DNA of 64,000 nt, taken from positions 26,830,402 through 26,894,401 of the forward strand of contig NC_088301.1 of NCBI RefSeq assembly GCF_032854445.1, read 5' to 3'. Position numbers and translations under genes: made by a program. Under the pieces are notes generated by a model. That model saw nothing but the letters and a program-made list of their open reading frames with translations, did not search any database and was not told the DNA's origin. Positions 11,166-21,345 of this stretch are shown piece by piece (position 1 is the first letter of the stretch; each line of letters starts with the position of its first letter). This stretch comes from Liolophura sinensis (taxonomy: Eukaryota > Mollusca > Polyplacophora > Chitonida > Chitonidae).

Positions 11166-11794
11166 TTTTACTCTATTTTCTGATGTCTTTTGTATTCTTA
11201 ATGAATTGTTCACTTTAACAACTGTTGTTCGGTTTATGGATGAAGAAAACCAAATCAACGCGAGCTGAATTCGACTGTGCGACTCTGTTAGCCATACAGA
11301 GGCTGCACAGAAAACTATCAATATATATTGTCACGTTTATTGATAATACAGTCATTTTTTTAATGCTGAAGAAAAAAGAAATCCTCTGCACGGTTTTGTC
11401 AAGACTATTCCGAAAATCCAGGATTTCAAAACATTTGGTTATCATTTGAACCAAATACAATGCTGAAGGTGCTAGTATTTCACTTTAAAGAAAAAAAGGC
11501 TAAGACGGTATTGACAAGATATTATGCAAACTGACGACTTATTCCTCAGAATGGTCCTGACGAATAATGGTATGTAAGGATTTCTGAATGGTACACGGAT
11601 ATATTATGGTATTTATCGAAGCGTTTCTATTGGACAATATACGGAGAAAATCGTGAAGGCAAGAGGTGGAGTATCAGTTCCCCAGGCCTTTTCACTTTAC
11701 ATTGTTTTCATGTAAATATTTGTAATTTCTGATGACAGCACAGCAGTTTGGGAAATTGTAACATACTGACCTTACTGTATATTTTTACCTAATT
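11166..11794. other. Unassigned stretch
   Basis: Overlapping short frames lie on both strands at 11215-11460. No exon or repeat is recognised. Confidence 0.4.
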
Positions 11795-11955
11795 CTGCTC
11801 AAGTCATGGTGCTACTAAAAGTTGCTACTCTTTAAGCACTTACATCAACAGAAAGAATAAAACCCTAATTGAGCTAAATTTGACAAGAGGTTGGATTTCA
11901 CGGGTTACATTTGACCGTTTATCAAATTTCACACTGTTTTCTCTGCTTTGGTTTA
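11795..11955 (+). repeat. Dispersed repeat D1, diverged copy
   Basis: It carries GTTGCTACT, AAGCACTTACATCAACAG, GACAAGAGGTTGGATTTCAC, TTGACCGTTTATCAA and CACACTGT in D1 order. Confidence 0.55.
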
Positions 11956-12080
11956 ACTCTATGTGTTGTAAATCTTTTTGCATTTTCCACCTTCTGCGCG
12001 AATTTTTCTCTTTTACAATATACGCCAGTGGACAAATTTGTACTGGTGGAAGAATCCTTAGTGTTCCGGGTGTAATTACT

Positions 12081-12170
12081 AGAAGAGGAAACCGGAGTGC
12101 TCGCGGTGCATTCAGTAGAAGAGGAAACCGGAGTGCTCGCGGTGCATTCAGTAGAAGAGGAAACCTGAGT
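12081..12170. repeat. 36-bp tandem repeat, about 2.5 copies
   Basis: Units start at 12081, 12117 and 12153 with AGAAGAGGAAACCGGAGTGC and are nearly identical. The period is a multiple of three, so a 117-codon + frame (11880-12233) and a 126-codon - frame cross it. Neither shows a known domain. Confidence 0.85.
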
Positions 12171-13189
12171 TGTATTCTGAAAGGTGTAAATGGCGAGGGT
12201 GTATTCATTCCAGCCCCCAAAGCATTTCGCTAATCAGTGATATAGATGGTTTGGAGTTTTGTACTTATTGTGTCCCTTTTAGAAGCAATCTGTTGAGCAC
12301 AGTGCTTGGACCAACTCCAGTTAACTCAACCACAGCCTTCTGAATTCACAGGCGTGCCAAGCAAAGCTTCCCATATTTACCAAACGTTATTTTGGCTTCA
12401 TCAAGACTAAGGTTTTTCGACCTTACCCGGCGAATTGTCTGATCTCTCAATTTGTTGAAGTCACATGATTTGGTTTTAGGAACGTGTTTAGCCGTTCAAT
12501 CAAACAGAGTGGCTTTGCCGAGGCTGGCTGGAGTATTGGCCGACTCCGTCCTGCCAAACTAAATCCATCCTCTCAGATCAGCGTTCTCCGCGTTGCGGCA
12601 GCTTTATTCCCCTAACGAAGTTCGATTTCCGAAGAATGGCTACACTACTGATCAAACCGCAATTTTTTTCGCCCTCTTAAGACCCCTGAGTGAGAATTTT
12701 TACCAGCTGTCAATGCGTTAGCTTGATTAGATGAAATAATGGTAATGCCACTGTTTGACCTGATGATATTTTCTTTTTTTTTCAAAGTCAATGGGAAGAA
12801 ATAAAAAAAAAATCCACGAAGTCTTTACTGTCCGACAATGTTTGTCCAGTAAACTTAATACCTCTTAACTCTACCTAGGAATTATGTGACCATTTGCCAA
12901 TTATCACACTGTCTTCACTGCATGTTCGTATTGTGTAAAACCGTTAATTTCCATGCACAAATGATAGGCCTGTCCACTATGAATAGAGTGGTTTGACAAG
13001 ATGACAGCTATAGTGTTTTTTGTGTTGAAACTCCTTGGATAAATTGACGATTGGCATGGTGACAAACGATTAATCTCATCTTTTTGCTGAAGAAGTGGGG
13101 CTACGGTAAAATGTTTGAAGCTAACATATACTGATGTACATTGTGAAGCCGTTAGATGTTCACATCTACATATAGACGTCGAAACAGAC
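12171..13189. other. Unassigned stretch
   Basis: A short D1-like piece (GTGACCATTTGCCAATTATC) lies at about 12886-12906. Nothing else is recognised. Confidence 0.4.
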
Positions 13190-13320
13190 ACTTGCGCACC
13201 AATCATCAACCATGATGGACGCTCCAGGGCAATAATCGCCGGACCGATTTCTAAAACAACGTTCATCTCAAACCGGTAACAAAATATGACAAAAGAATTC
13301 CCCATATCGTCGTACTATTT
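13190..13320 (+). repeat. Dispersed repeat D2 copy
   Basis: The ordered words GGACGCTCCAGGGCAATAAT, GGACCGATTTC and AACGTTCATC match 32600-32680 (GGATGTTCCAGGTCAATAAT ...) and, less closely, 30470-30560 and 42690-42730. This explains part of the 133-codon minus frame at 12904-13305. Confidence 0.5.
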
Positions 13321-15018
13321 CGTGTAATTCATATGTCGTGTATTTAATAGAATGGTACATCTCTATCAGTACCTATTTGTATGAATACCACGACGTATAT
13401 GGCAATTCGTGAATTATAGTAGACCATTTAGAAGGATATATGTAGCATATACATGAATATTATTTATTTGTTTATTTATTTATTTATTTATTTATTTGGT
13501 CGGGGTTTTTACGTCGTGATAAATATTACACATGGACATTACATTGTAGAGATAAAGTATAAGATGCCCAATTTGTGTAAAGTGTTGACATGTTTACTTG
13601 TAACCGCTTAGCCTCGCACAACAGTTTTCCAGCAGTCACATTCAAAAGCCGTTATAGTGTACCAGCGTTCCATTCGCGCTTACTGTCAAAAGCATTCCTT
13701 ACTTTCCGAACCACCCCAGTCTGACGCGGGAAAGAGCAGCTGTAAGTCATCTGTAAGAGGCCGGTAATCGCGTGGTATCTCCCCTCAAGCTGTTGTTGTC
13801 TGAACTCGGCTCTCCGTTTGCTCGCTGGCCTAAATACATATGCCAGTGTTGATCCACCCTACCAGAAAAAAACTATAGGAGTTCCCCACATTTTATATAC
13901 CTTCCTGTACTGTGGGGATCTTCTGAATGCAGGTTTTCATATAAACCCTAGTTGCGATCCTCGAAAGAAAAACATTCAACGTCATCTACGCCAACACTTT
14001 TGACCTTCGATAAGCCTCTTGAATCTGGTAGTTGCCCGACAAAAATTACAATATTCAGGTTTGGCGAATGTGGCAAAGGTTGCCGAATGTGGACGCATAC
14101 ACTGATGGTAACACCGGTTCGTCGTTCTGGTTTGTTTGTTTACTACAGCGAAAGTGTCTGGATTTGAGTCTCGTGTGATCAGTTCGTAGGTGCAGTGTAC
14201 CGTCGCTGTCAAGGACAAACGTATAAGTTGAACAGTGATGATTTTCGTCACTCGAATCGTGTGTTTTGTTTGTAACATGTTTTCTACAACAGAAACACGT
14301 TATACATATGTATTGAGGAAGATTTGCAAATGATTCTTTTTCATTATTATTAAATTAATATCAGTATATCGACCATCACTGCAGTTACTATTTGTGTGCT
14401 TGCTGTTGGGTATTTAACTTTTATCGATACTTCAGTAATATCCTAATTGTACGTATTCTGACACCAAGTTCTTCAACCATCTCGTGAGCCTTGCAATGGC
14501 TGACCTATTAATCTTCGCCCAATATCTCGTATAGGCTGACTTTGCGAGTTCGCTTTTACAGTACTGTCGTTATTTGAGATTTACACTATCTGCGTATAGC
14601 TTAACGTTATGAGCTATTGCCATGATGCAGGAAAGTGTCGGTGTCTTGTTAGACTCTGTTGTTTAACTGGGGTTGGATTTGTGCTATACAATTATATAAA
14701 CAAAGAAAAAAATGTGAAGCGCCCGACATTAATTCTTCAGTGGCAATGACTGGCGACATGATTAGTGTTAGTGAAGAATCAATCTCTTGTAAGGGTAAGA
14801 CTTTCATTAAAGGTCAAAACTGAATCATGGTACAGTCAAACAATCGTGATCACAAGAACTACTTTTTTCTAAGTATCTAACTGTAGAGTTGCCATAAAGC
14901 TATCTATCTTTTGGGAAAAATGTCATTTTGAGTCTGTAAACCTCATTCAAATGGCAAAAATTTAGTAGAGCGTTTCGCGTCCATCTTTCTGGGCACCGAC
15001 CGTGCTTGGGTAGATCTG
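13321..15018. other. Unassigned stretch with a TTTA run
   Basis: A (TTTA)n run at 13464-13498 leads into a possible very old minus-strand SINE A end (GGGGTTTTTACGTCGTGATA). The rest shows only short frames. Confidence 0.4.
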
Positions 15019-15021
15019 ACA

Positions 15022-15139
15022 TCAACCTGCGGATGGTCGTGGATTTCCTCCGGGCTCTGCAGGGTTTCCTCCAACCATAATGCTGACCCCCCTCGTATAA
15101 GTGAAATATTCTTGAGTGTGGGGTAAAACATCAGTGAAA

Positions 15140-15170
<31 letters not shown>

Positions 15171-15175
15171 ATCTA
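15022..15175 (+). repeat. SINE A, 5'-truncated
   Basis: It starts at TCAACCTGCGGATGGTCGTG and ends in about eight AAAT units. It faces an opposite-strand copy at 15415-15593, about 240 bp away. Confidence 0.85.
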
Positions 15176-15414
15176 TATGCCTGAATAACGGCCTCCACCT
15201 TGCGTCTCATTTCTCCATTCGGACGTTGGATCTGCTCACGAGTCCATAGATATGGATTTGAATATATTAAGACACATTTCGAATCTTGCCCATCGTATAC
15301 AAGCACTGGAGTTTCCTGAACAAAATCTGTAAGAATTCTAACGGCAGCTTTGCATCCAGAGTGTCTTTCTTTTGTGAATATGTTGCATTCTTGCACCTTG
15401 CATGGTACTTTGTT

Positions 15415-15593
15415 TTTTTATTTATTTATTTGATCGGTGTTTTACGCCGTACTCAAGAATATTTCACTTATACGACGGCGGCCAGCATTATGGTGAGAGG
15501 GAACCGGGCAGAGTCCGGTGGAAACCCACGACCATCCGCAGGTTGCTGAAGACCTTCCCACGTACGGCCGGAGAAGAAGGCAGCATGAGCTGG
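15415..15593 (-). repeat. SINE A, 5'-truncated, perfect target-site duplication
   Basis: On the minus strand it begins at CCAGCTCATGCTG and ends with the (AAAT)n tail. TGGTACTTTGTT occurs on both sides (15403-15414 and 15594-15605). The + frames 15286-15549 and 15402-15632 are translations of the SINE. Confidence 0.9.
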
Positions 15594-15605
15594 TGGTACT
15601 TTGTT

Positions 15606-16436
15606 GCGTGCACGGTCAGATATATATCCTGAGAGCTGGGTTAATCTTTTTTGGTTCAGCAAAGAATAGATTGGCTGGTTAGGCGATTTTTTTAAGAAGT
15701 CCGGATGCTATCGTTTTCTGAAAGCTGTAAACAGCGAGCTAGGTTTCTCATAACCCTTACTAAATCTAAGCGTCAAATTAGACATCAGAATACTCCTAGT
15801 CAACCGAAAAAAGAAAGACCATCGAAAATGAAATCGCCCATCCCATTTCCGATTCGACTACTATCACCCATTCCTATCAAAAAAAAAAAAAAACATCTGA
15901 ACGAAGTAAGACCCGTTTGCATACATGCAAATGAGAAGCATTCAGCAGTTACCATTGATGTCAAGGAGACTTTGTCGATATGTCAGACACGTGGTCAAAT
16001 TCAAACTTCAAATTCTTCATCCCTAAGTTTAAAAAAAACTAGGAAAAATGTCGCGTGCGTGTTGAGCCATAAGCTGCTAATTATGTACTGTTCAAAACCG
16101 CACCCCAGAAATAACGACGAGAGAAACGCCATCCCGTACAACAAACATGGCCGTCATCCCGTCTGTTTGCCGCAGCCTAAAATATTGGCCAGGATTAATA
16201 CCACATACTGAGTCTAATTTTAAGGGTCGAGGCTCACATAGGCATTAAGTGGACGTGTACTCTGGAATGTTTATACAGTCTCTGGTCACACTTTTACCGC
16301 AAATATGACATACCAGAGACAAAGTATGAAAAATACAGAAGACCCGAGCAAACCTTTATCGCTCTAGCTGTAAGGCTTCGAATATCAGAAGACTAAAGCA
16401 TAGAAAGTAAAACCAAAGCTGTAACGACAGTGTGAT
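15606..16436. other. Unassigned stretch containing a 168-codon frame
   Basis: An open + frame at 15705-16211 is the longest in the left half outside repeats. It is rich in Lys, Ser and Pro and shows no domain, signal peptide or membrane segment. It contains an A13 run, which casts doubt on a real exon. I do not assign a gene. Confidence 0.3.
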
Positions 16437-16545
16437 AGTTAACAAATGGTCACACGTATTACCTTGAAATCCGGCAACTTGTGACTTTGCCTCAGACAGG
16501 ATTTTGTTGTAACTGTACATTTATATGCTTAAACAGTACCAACGT
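16437..16545 (-). repeat. Dispersed repeat D1, inverted
   Basis: ACAAATGGTCACACGTATTA ... CTTGAAATCC ... ACTGTACATTTATATGCTTA is the reverse complement of the D1 order. Confidence 0.5.
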
Positions 16546-16654
16546 ACACGCCTGCTATTTTTTTTTGTAGTTTTGGAGTAACTGATGTAGTGGCGTTAAT
16601 CCAAAATCATTCAATAATTCTTATATCTACTCGAAACAAGCCTTCTAATGACAT

Positions 16655-16860
16655 GAATGAATGAATGAATGAATGAACGAATGGTCGTGCTTAACAATTT
16701 TTCAGTCATAGGACCACAAGGGCCATTAGGTGTGTGTATATATACTGTGTCTTCTTGTGGAACCCCCGTCCTTGCCTGTTCTTTCTGTGAAAGATCGCAG
16801 TGGGAACAGACCTGAGTTTTTATAGCTGCTACAAGTTGAACGTTCTGTTATAGCGTCGGC
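16655..16860 (-). repeat. Old SINE B-related fragment
   Basis: A (TGAA)n run is followed by GTGCTTAACAATTTTTCAGT and CATAGGACCACAAGG, the reverse complement of the SINE B 3' end. It is strongly diverged beyond that. Confidence 0.45.
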
Positions 16861-17552
16861 CGGTCGGTCGGCCGATCGGTCTTCCGGTCGATCAGAGTTT
16901 TGACATCCTGTGCTTTAAAACGGCCAATACGGAAAACACCAGTGCAAACCAACAGCCCAGTCCAATTTGTTATAACATGACCAATTCACTGTTCCCGTTT
17001 GCAAGGCGACATCGTTTTTTTGGCGGAATCCCGCTGCTATTGTGAAGTTTCGTTCGTTTTTTAGCCTGTGCAGCAAGACAAGATATGGTGGTAACAGATA
17101 ACGAAGGGTCGAAGCGGTCATTTCCATCATTACATGACGTCTCCATCCGCATGTAGTTTGTTGAAAAAAATTTTTGTAAGAATTAACACTCAAGTCTAAA
17201 CCTTCAAATTGAAACCCTTAAAGTGGAGAGCTGTTCAAAAGAAGAAAAGGGCGAGAATCATCAAAAATACATCCAGAAATAGCTGCCTGAACTATGCCTT
17301 TACGCCGAACCAGGAAGTGATAATAGCAACCTTGGGTGGAAGTGATAAAGGCCATAATTGCATATACTGACAAGGGTTGTTTAAAGACGGTATGTCATCC
17401 AATCAGGGTTTGCCAACCACATGGCACTGCCAAGACACTTCTGTATGATATTTCTGCGAGTTCAAGTGCCATAAACACAATCGCGAAAATGTAACATTTA
17501 ATATTGTCACTTACCCGATTGATTAGACCTGAATGGCATGATGGTGCATGTA
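16861..17552. other. Unassigned stretch
   Basis: No exon is recognised. A minus frame at 16915-17193 overlaps another frame and has no family features. Confidence 0.4.
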
Positions 17553-17895
17553 TCACTCCCAAAAAAATAGTCTGTTAATTTTAGCAAAAAGTTTGTTGTC
17601 TGAGTGATGTTAGAATGTATTTTGTTAACATAAGATAACAATGTCATATTCAACATAGTAGTCCAGCACAGTCTTTATGTTGATACGACGTTAAACCCCA
17701 AACATTCACTCACTATGTTGAATCAATAGAATAGGTATGCCATTTTTCACATAGATAGGTATGCCATTTTTCACGTAAATAGGTATGCCATTTTTCACAT
17801 AAATAGGTATGCCATTTTTCACATAAATAGGTATGCCATTTTTCACGTAAGTAGGTATGCCATTTTTCACATAATATGTTCGATTAACATAATAC
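17553..17895. mobile_element. MITE-like element interrupted by a SINE tail and a tandem array
   Basis: The left arm (CTGTTAATTTTAGCAAAAAG, GTTGTCTGAGTGATGTTAGA, TTCAACATAG) matches the palindromic element at 40324-40583. At about 17667-17713 a SINE B-like tail (ACGACGTTAAACCCCAAAC, then ATTC/ACTC repeats) interrupts it. TATGTTGAATCAATAGAATA then resumes the second arm, which is itself expanded into the 24-bp array at 17731-17873. Confidence 0.5.
17731..17873. repeat. 24-bp tandem array, 6 copies
   Basis: Units ATAGGTATGCCATTTTTCAC plus four bases repeat head to tail with few changes. The minus frame 17706-17897 only translates the unit. Confidence 0.92.
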
Positions 17896-18049
17896 ATGTG
17901 AAACGAATTTGTTGTGGATTTTGTTTTTTAAATGTGTCTTTCCCATTTATATATACTTTGTAGCGCTGATATTTTGCTTTGGGAAAAATGGTCTTGCGAC
18001 GATTGATGTAACATTTCCATTTATGCTGTATGTAATATACAGAAATGTA

Positions 18050-18190
18050 TTGATTTGTTCATTTGTTTGACTGCTTTGTGTGCCGTACACAAGCATATTT
18101 TCACTTTTATATGACGGTGGGGATAGTTTATGAGTAAAAAACAAAATGGGCAGAGTCTAGGGAAAACATCGCCTTGTCGCCAGCTCTGCG
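18050..18190 (-). repeat. Old SINE A fragment
   Basis: GTGCCGTACACAAGCATATT, TTCACTTTTATATGACGG and GGGCAGAGTCTAGGGAAAAC follow the reverse-complement order of the SINE A 3' half with many changes. Confidence 0.6.
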
Positions 18191-18764
18191 TCTTCATTAA
18201 ATCAATCTAGACAATTTACTTTCGTCGCTACGCTTTAATATCACTCAAGAAACTTAGCTTCTTATATGTGAATTTGTGTGACTCGAAAAAAATATTATGC
18301 AGCTACCTGACAAGCCTTCTAAATTAAGGCAGTGATAGCCAGGATTAAACATTATGAACAGTGCATGATGAAACTGTGCTAATAATCAGGAATTTGGTTG
18401 TCCCCATGTCAAAGTCACATGGGCTCAATAATGAAGATTAAATGGCCTGTTGTACGAGGTTAGTTGCAACACGCGGACATGGCGTAACCTTCATGCCGAC
18501 ATATATAGCCACTACATCACCAAGGTCATTGGTGATTGTTTTGTAAGATTGGCTCAGGTGTACAATGTTCAACCAAATCGGTTAATTATACTCGTTTTAA
18601 TGTTCAACGCAATGACAGAACAGCATTTTAAGTAAATCTTGACCAGTGACTATGTTGGGTGGAACATCCCATCTTAGCCATTTCTGTTTACAAATGCTTC
18701 ACTTTATATAAACTAAGAGTAAAAATGTTCCTTAAATTAACTTAAAGGCTGGAGTCCTTTGTAT
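18191..18764. other. Unassigned stretch
   Basis: No exon or repeat is recognised. Confidence 0.4.
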
Positions 18765-18905
18765 TTGGTTTTGGTTATAACTATATTATAACTAAAGTTA
18801 TGACAGTTTTGGTTATAACTATATTATAACTAAAGTTATAGCAGGTTTCTTTATAACTATATTATAACTTAAGTTATCAAAGGTTTAGTTATAAGTCTGG
18901 CTATA
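18765..18905. repeat. 38-bp tandem array of near-palindromic units
   Basis: TTATAACTATATTATAAC recurs at 18775, 18813 and 18851 with a decayed fourth unit near 18889. Each unit can fold on itself. Confidence 0.85.
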
Positions 18906-19798
18906 AACTTTGGCCAGGAGTCGTACAGGAGGGTTGTCTAAACCCAACCCATGCTCAGCGTGTCATATTTGCCTATTTATTTTGCTTCGTTGTGGTTTTG
19001 AGGAATATACCCTCTGAAGCATTTAGTGTTTGCTCCAGCATCATTGACTCGATGTTTTGACTATTTTTGACCACAGTGGCTATATTGTGTCAGATCGATG
19101 TATCGTGCTAGCCTTGTGTCGTTCTGGGGTCATCTTGGTGAGATTTTTCACACGTTTTTGGAGGCCGGAAGTTTCAAGCTCGTGCAGGAAAAAAAAAACC
19201 TCTCAATTTCTACAAAGATTTTATGATAGATCTTCACCACACTCGAAAAAGAAAGGTAACTACTGATACAGGTGTAGATTTTTTTCAATTGTAGGCCACA
19301 AATTTAGAACAGTTTGATCTTAGCATGCTGTGGAAATCAATGATAGTATAGCACATTAAAGCAGAAAAGGTCCATTTCATTTGAGTAGGCTGCTTTTGCT
19401 TCGGATCTGACCAATCAGTTGAAGGAAAATGCGATCCAGATTTGACTTTGTTGAGTATATGACTGCAGGCTTCAAGGAATCTCCGTATATGGGCATACAA
19501 GATGGCCATGACAAATACCTGGACGGCGGTTTCAACGAAGGCTGTACCGAGTGCAGGATCCTCTTTCACGATGTATTTTATAGACATTATTCATGACAGT
19601 TCATTCAATCTTAGACACATCAGTTCGGTTACTTCCGCAGCTGTGGTAACATTTTCTCTGTATTTCTTTCTAGTGCGTCCATTTTAATTATCTTTATGTC
19701 AACAGCATGAATATTTCACTTCCCACATGAGTATCTGAGAATGATAAATTAACAAGATGCTCCACGAAGCTTATTCAAGGAGGAGCAAAATGAGGCAT
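18906..19798. other. Unassigned stretch
   Basis: Short frames overlap on both strands at 19285-19687. No exon is supported. Confidence 0.4.
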
Positions 19799-20200
19799 GT
19801 TATTTATTAATATGTTGTTATATATACGTCTTGGGTGCCTCGTGGCTCAGTTGGTTAACGCGCTAGCGCAGCGTAAAGACCCAGAAGCCTCTCACCAATG
19901 CGCTCTGTGAATTCAAGTCCAGTTCATGCTTGCTTCCTCTCCGGCCGTACGTGGGAAGGTCTGCCAGCAACCTGCGGATGGTTGTGGGTTTCCCCCGGGC
20001 TGTGCATGGTTTCCTCCCACCATAATGCTGGCCGCCGTCGGAAAGTGAAATATTCTTCAGTACGGCGTGAAATACCAATCAAAGAAATACAAAAAATTAT
20101 ATTTACGTCTACTCAAGATATTTCACGTATATGACGACGATCAGATATATGGATAGAGGAGACCTGACAACTGTGAGGAAATCGCTTCCCCTCGACAGGT
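19799..20200 (-). repeat. Old SINE A copy split by a younger insertion
   Basis: TTATTTATTAATATG before 19818 and TTTACGTCTACTCAAGATAT after 20097 together form the minus-strand tail of an older SINE A. It is interrupted by the younger + copy at 19832-20096. Confidence 0.6.
19832..20096 (+). repeat. SINE A, full length, nested
   Basis: The tRNA-like head has TGGCTCAGTTGG (A box) at 19843-19854 and ATTCAAGTCC (B-box-like) at 19911-19920, followed by the complete body and an A-rich end. The 14-bp flanks at 19818-19831 and 20097-20110 differ by one base. It inserted into an older, opposite-strand SINE A. Confidence 0.9.
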
Positions 20201-21169
20201 CCCTAATTGAAAACTGTAAAATAATCAGAGTTCGAATCAGCTTCGTTGGTCTTATTTAAGACGCACCAGACATTGCGGGGGCCTCGAGTAATTGAATCGC
20301 GATGCAGATCATGCGCAAAACCATGTTTTGCGTTCGTCATCATTTAAGCAATATGCAAACAGTTTTAGCGTCTTTGACCGTCAAGAACAGGACTGTAGGG
20401 GAGTTAGTCAAAACCTGATGATGTGTTAAATTTGAATGGTTAAATTTATTATCCGAATTCTTACTTAACTATACCACCAAAAAGACCCTAAATTATCCTA
20501 TCCCTGGTGTCGACTTTCAACATGTGGTCAGTCTTTTTTTTCTTATTATCAGAAGTGCTGATCCGTCTTTACCAGCCATTTACCAGACCTTCTCAGCAGT
20601 CTCAAGTATGGCACAGATGCTGCAGTGGTTTCTATCACACGGCCAACTGGATAACAATCAAAACCCCAGTCACTTGAGCAATTGCTATTTCATATGGTTA
20701 AAGGCGGTAGGTATACAAGCCGCTGACGCCTTTGATCTGGAGATGATACAGGAGCCTGCTCCTTTGCGACGTAGCTTGGCTTCCGCCCAAGCGCTATACG
20801 TCTGCTCGCCAAGACGGTCCTACAGTCCTTGTCTACAGCCCGGACATGCGTCTAATGTCTGGAGGCTTATCTTAATCTTGCCATTTCTTGCTGAACAGCT
20901 GAACCCATTCAGTTACCCTGTCGTATTTTAAATCGATTTTTATTTAAACATAAATCAAAGTGAGAGTACTGTAGTTATATGTTCGAATATTATACAAAAA
21001 GACGGATCATAGCTTAGCTTCGAAAAAAGGGTACAGCTGGCAGTACAAAAAAAAAAGGTCACGTATGGCCATAACATCACACGACGGCGTTAAGAAATTT
21101 TAGGTTATTGTCGTTATCTGTTAATTTGATAGGTATTTAACGCCATGCATAGTAAAACATTTTAAGCCA
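20201..21169. other. Unassigned stretch containing a 135-codon frame
   Basis: A + frame at 20524-20931 follows a pyrimidine-rich run ending TTATTATCAG. It encodes a mixed sequence with no domain, signal peptide or partner exon that I recognise. It might be an exon, but nothing supports this beyond length. Confidence 0.25.
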
Positions 21170-21345
21170 TGATTTTAGGGAGCCTGTAACTTAGTACCAT
21201 TTAAGCATTTAGATGAAGTTAGTATAAAACTTTACAACTGAGGTGAATTGACAAGAGGCTGTATTTCGCCCATTACGTGTGACCATTTGTCAACTACCAC
21301 AATGTCATCGCTGCTCTGAATTTGCTGCCTTTGCTGTAATCTTCA
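21170..21345 (+). repeat. Dispersed repeat D1, well-preserved copy
   Basis: It runs from TTTTAGGGAGCCTGTAACTT through GACAAGAGGCTGTATTTC and GTGTGACCATTTGTCAACTA to CTTTGCTGTA. It is the best match to the copy at 3434-3602. Confidence 0.7.

Noticed and set aside
15705-16211. A 168-codon + frame as a gene
   Set aside because: It is low-complexity, Lys/Ser-rich, contains an A13 run and has no recognisable feature.
17731-17873. A regular repeat-spacer pattern that could be taken for CRISPR
   Set aside because: Units are directly abutting with no unique spacers, in a eukaryotic intergenic setting. The same holds for the arrays at 57141 and 63448.
20524-20931. A 135-codon + frame as a gene
   Set aside because: It has no domain, homologue in memory, second exon or conservation data. 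It remains a possible exon but cannot be supported.
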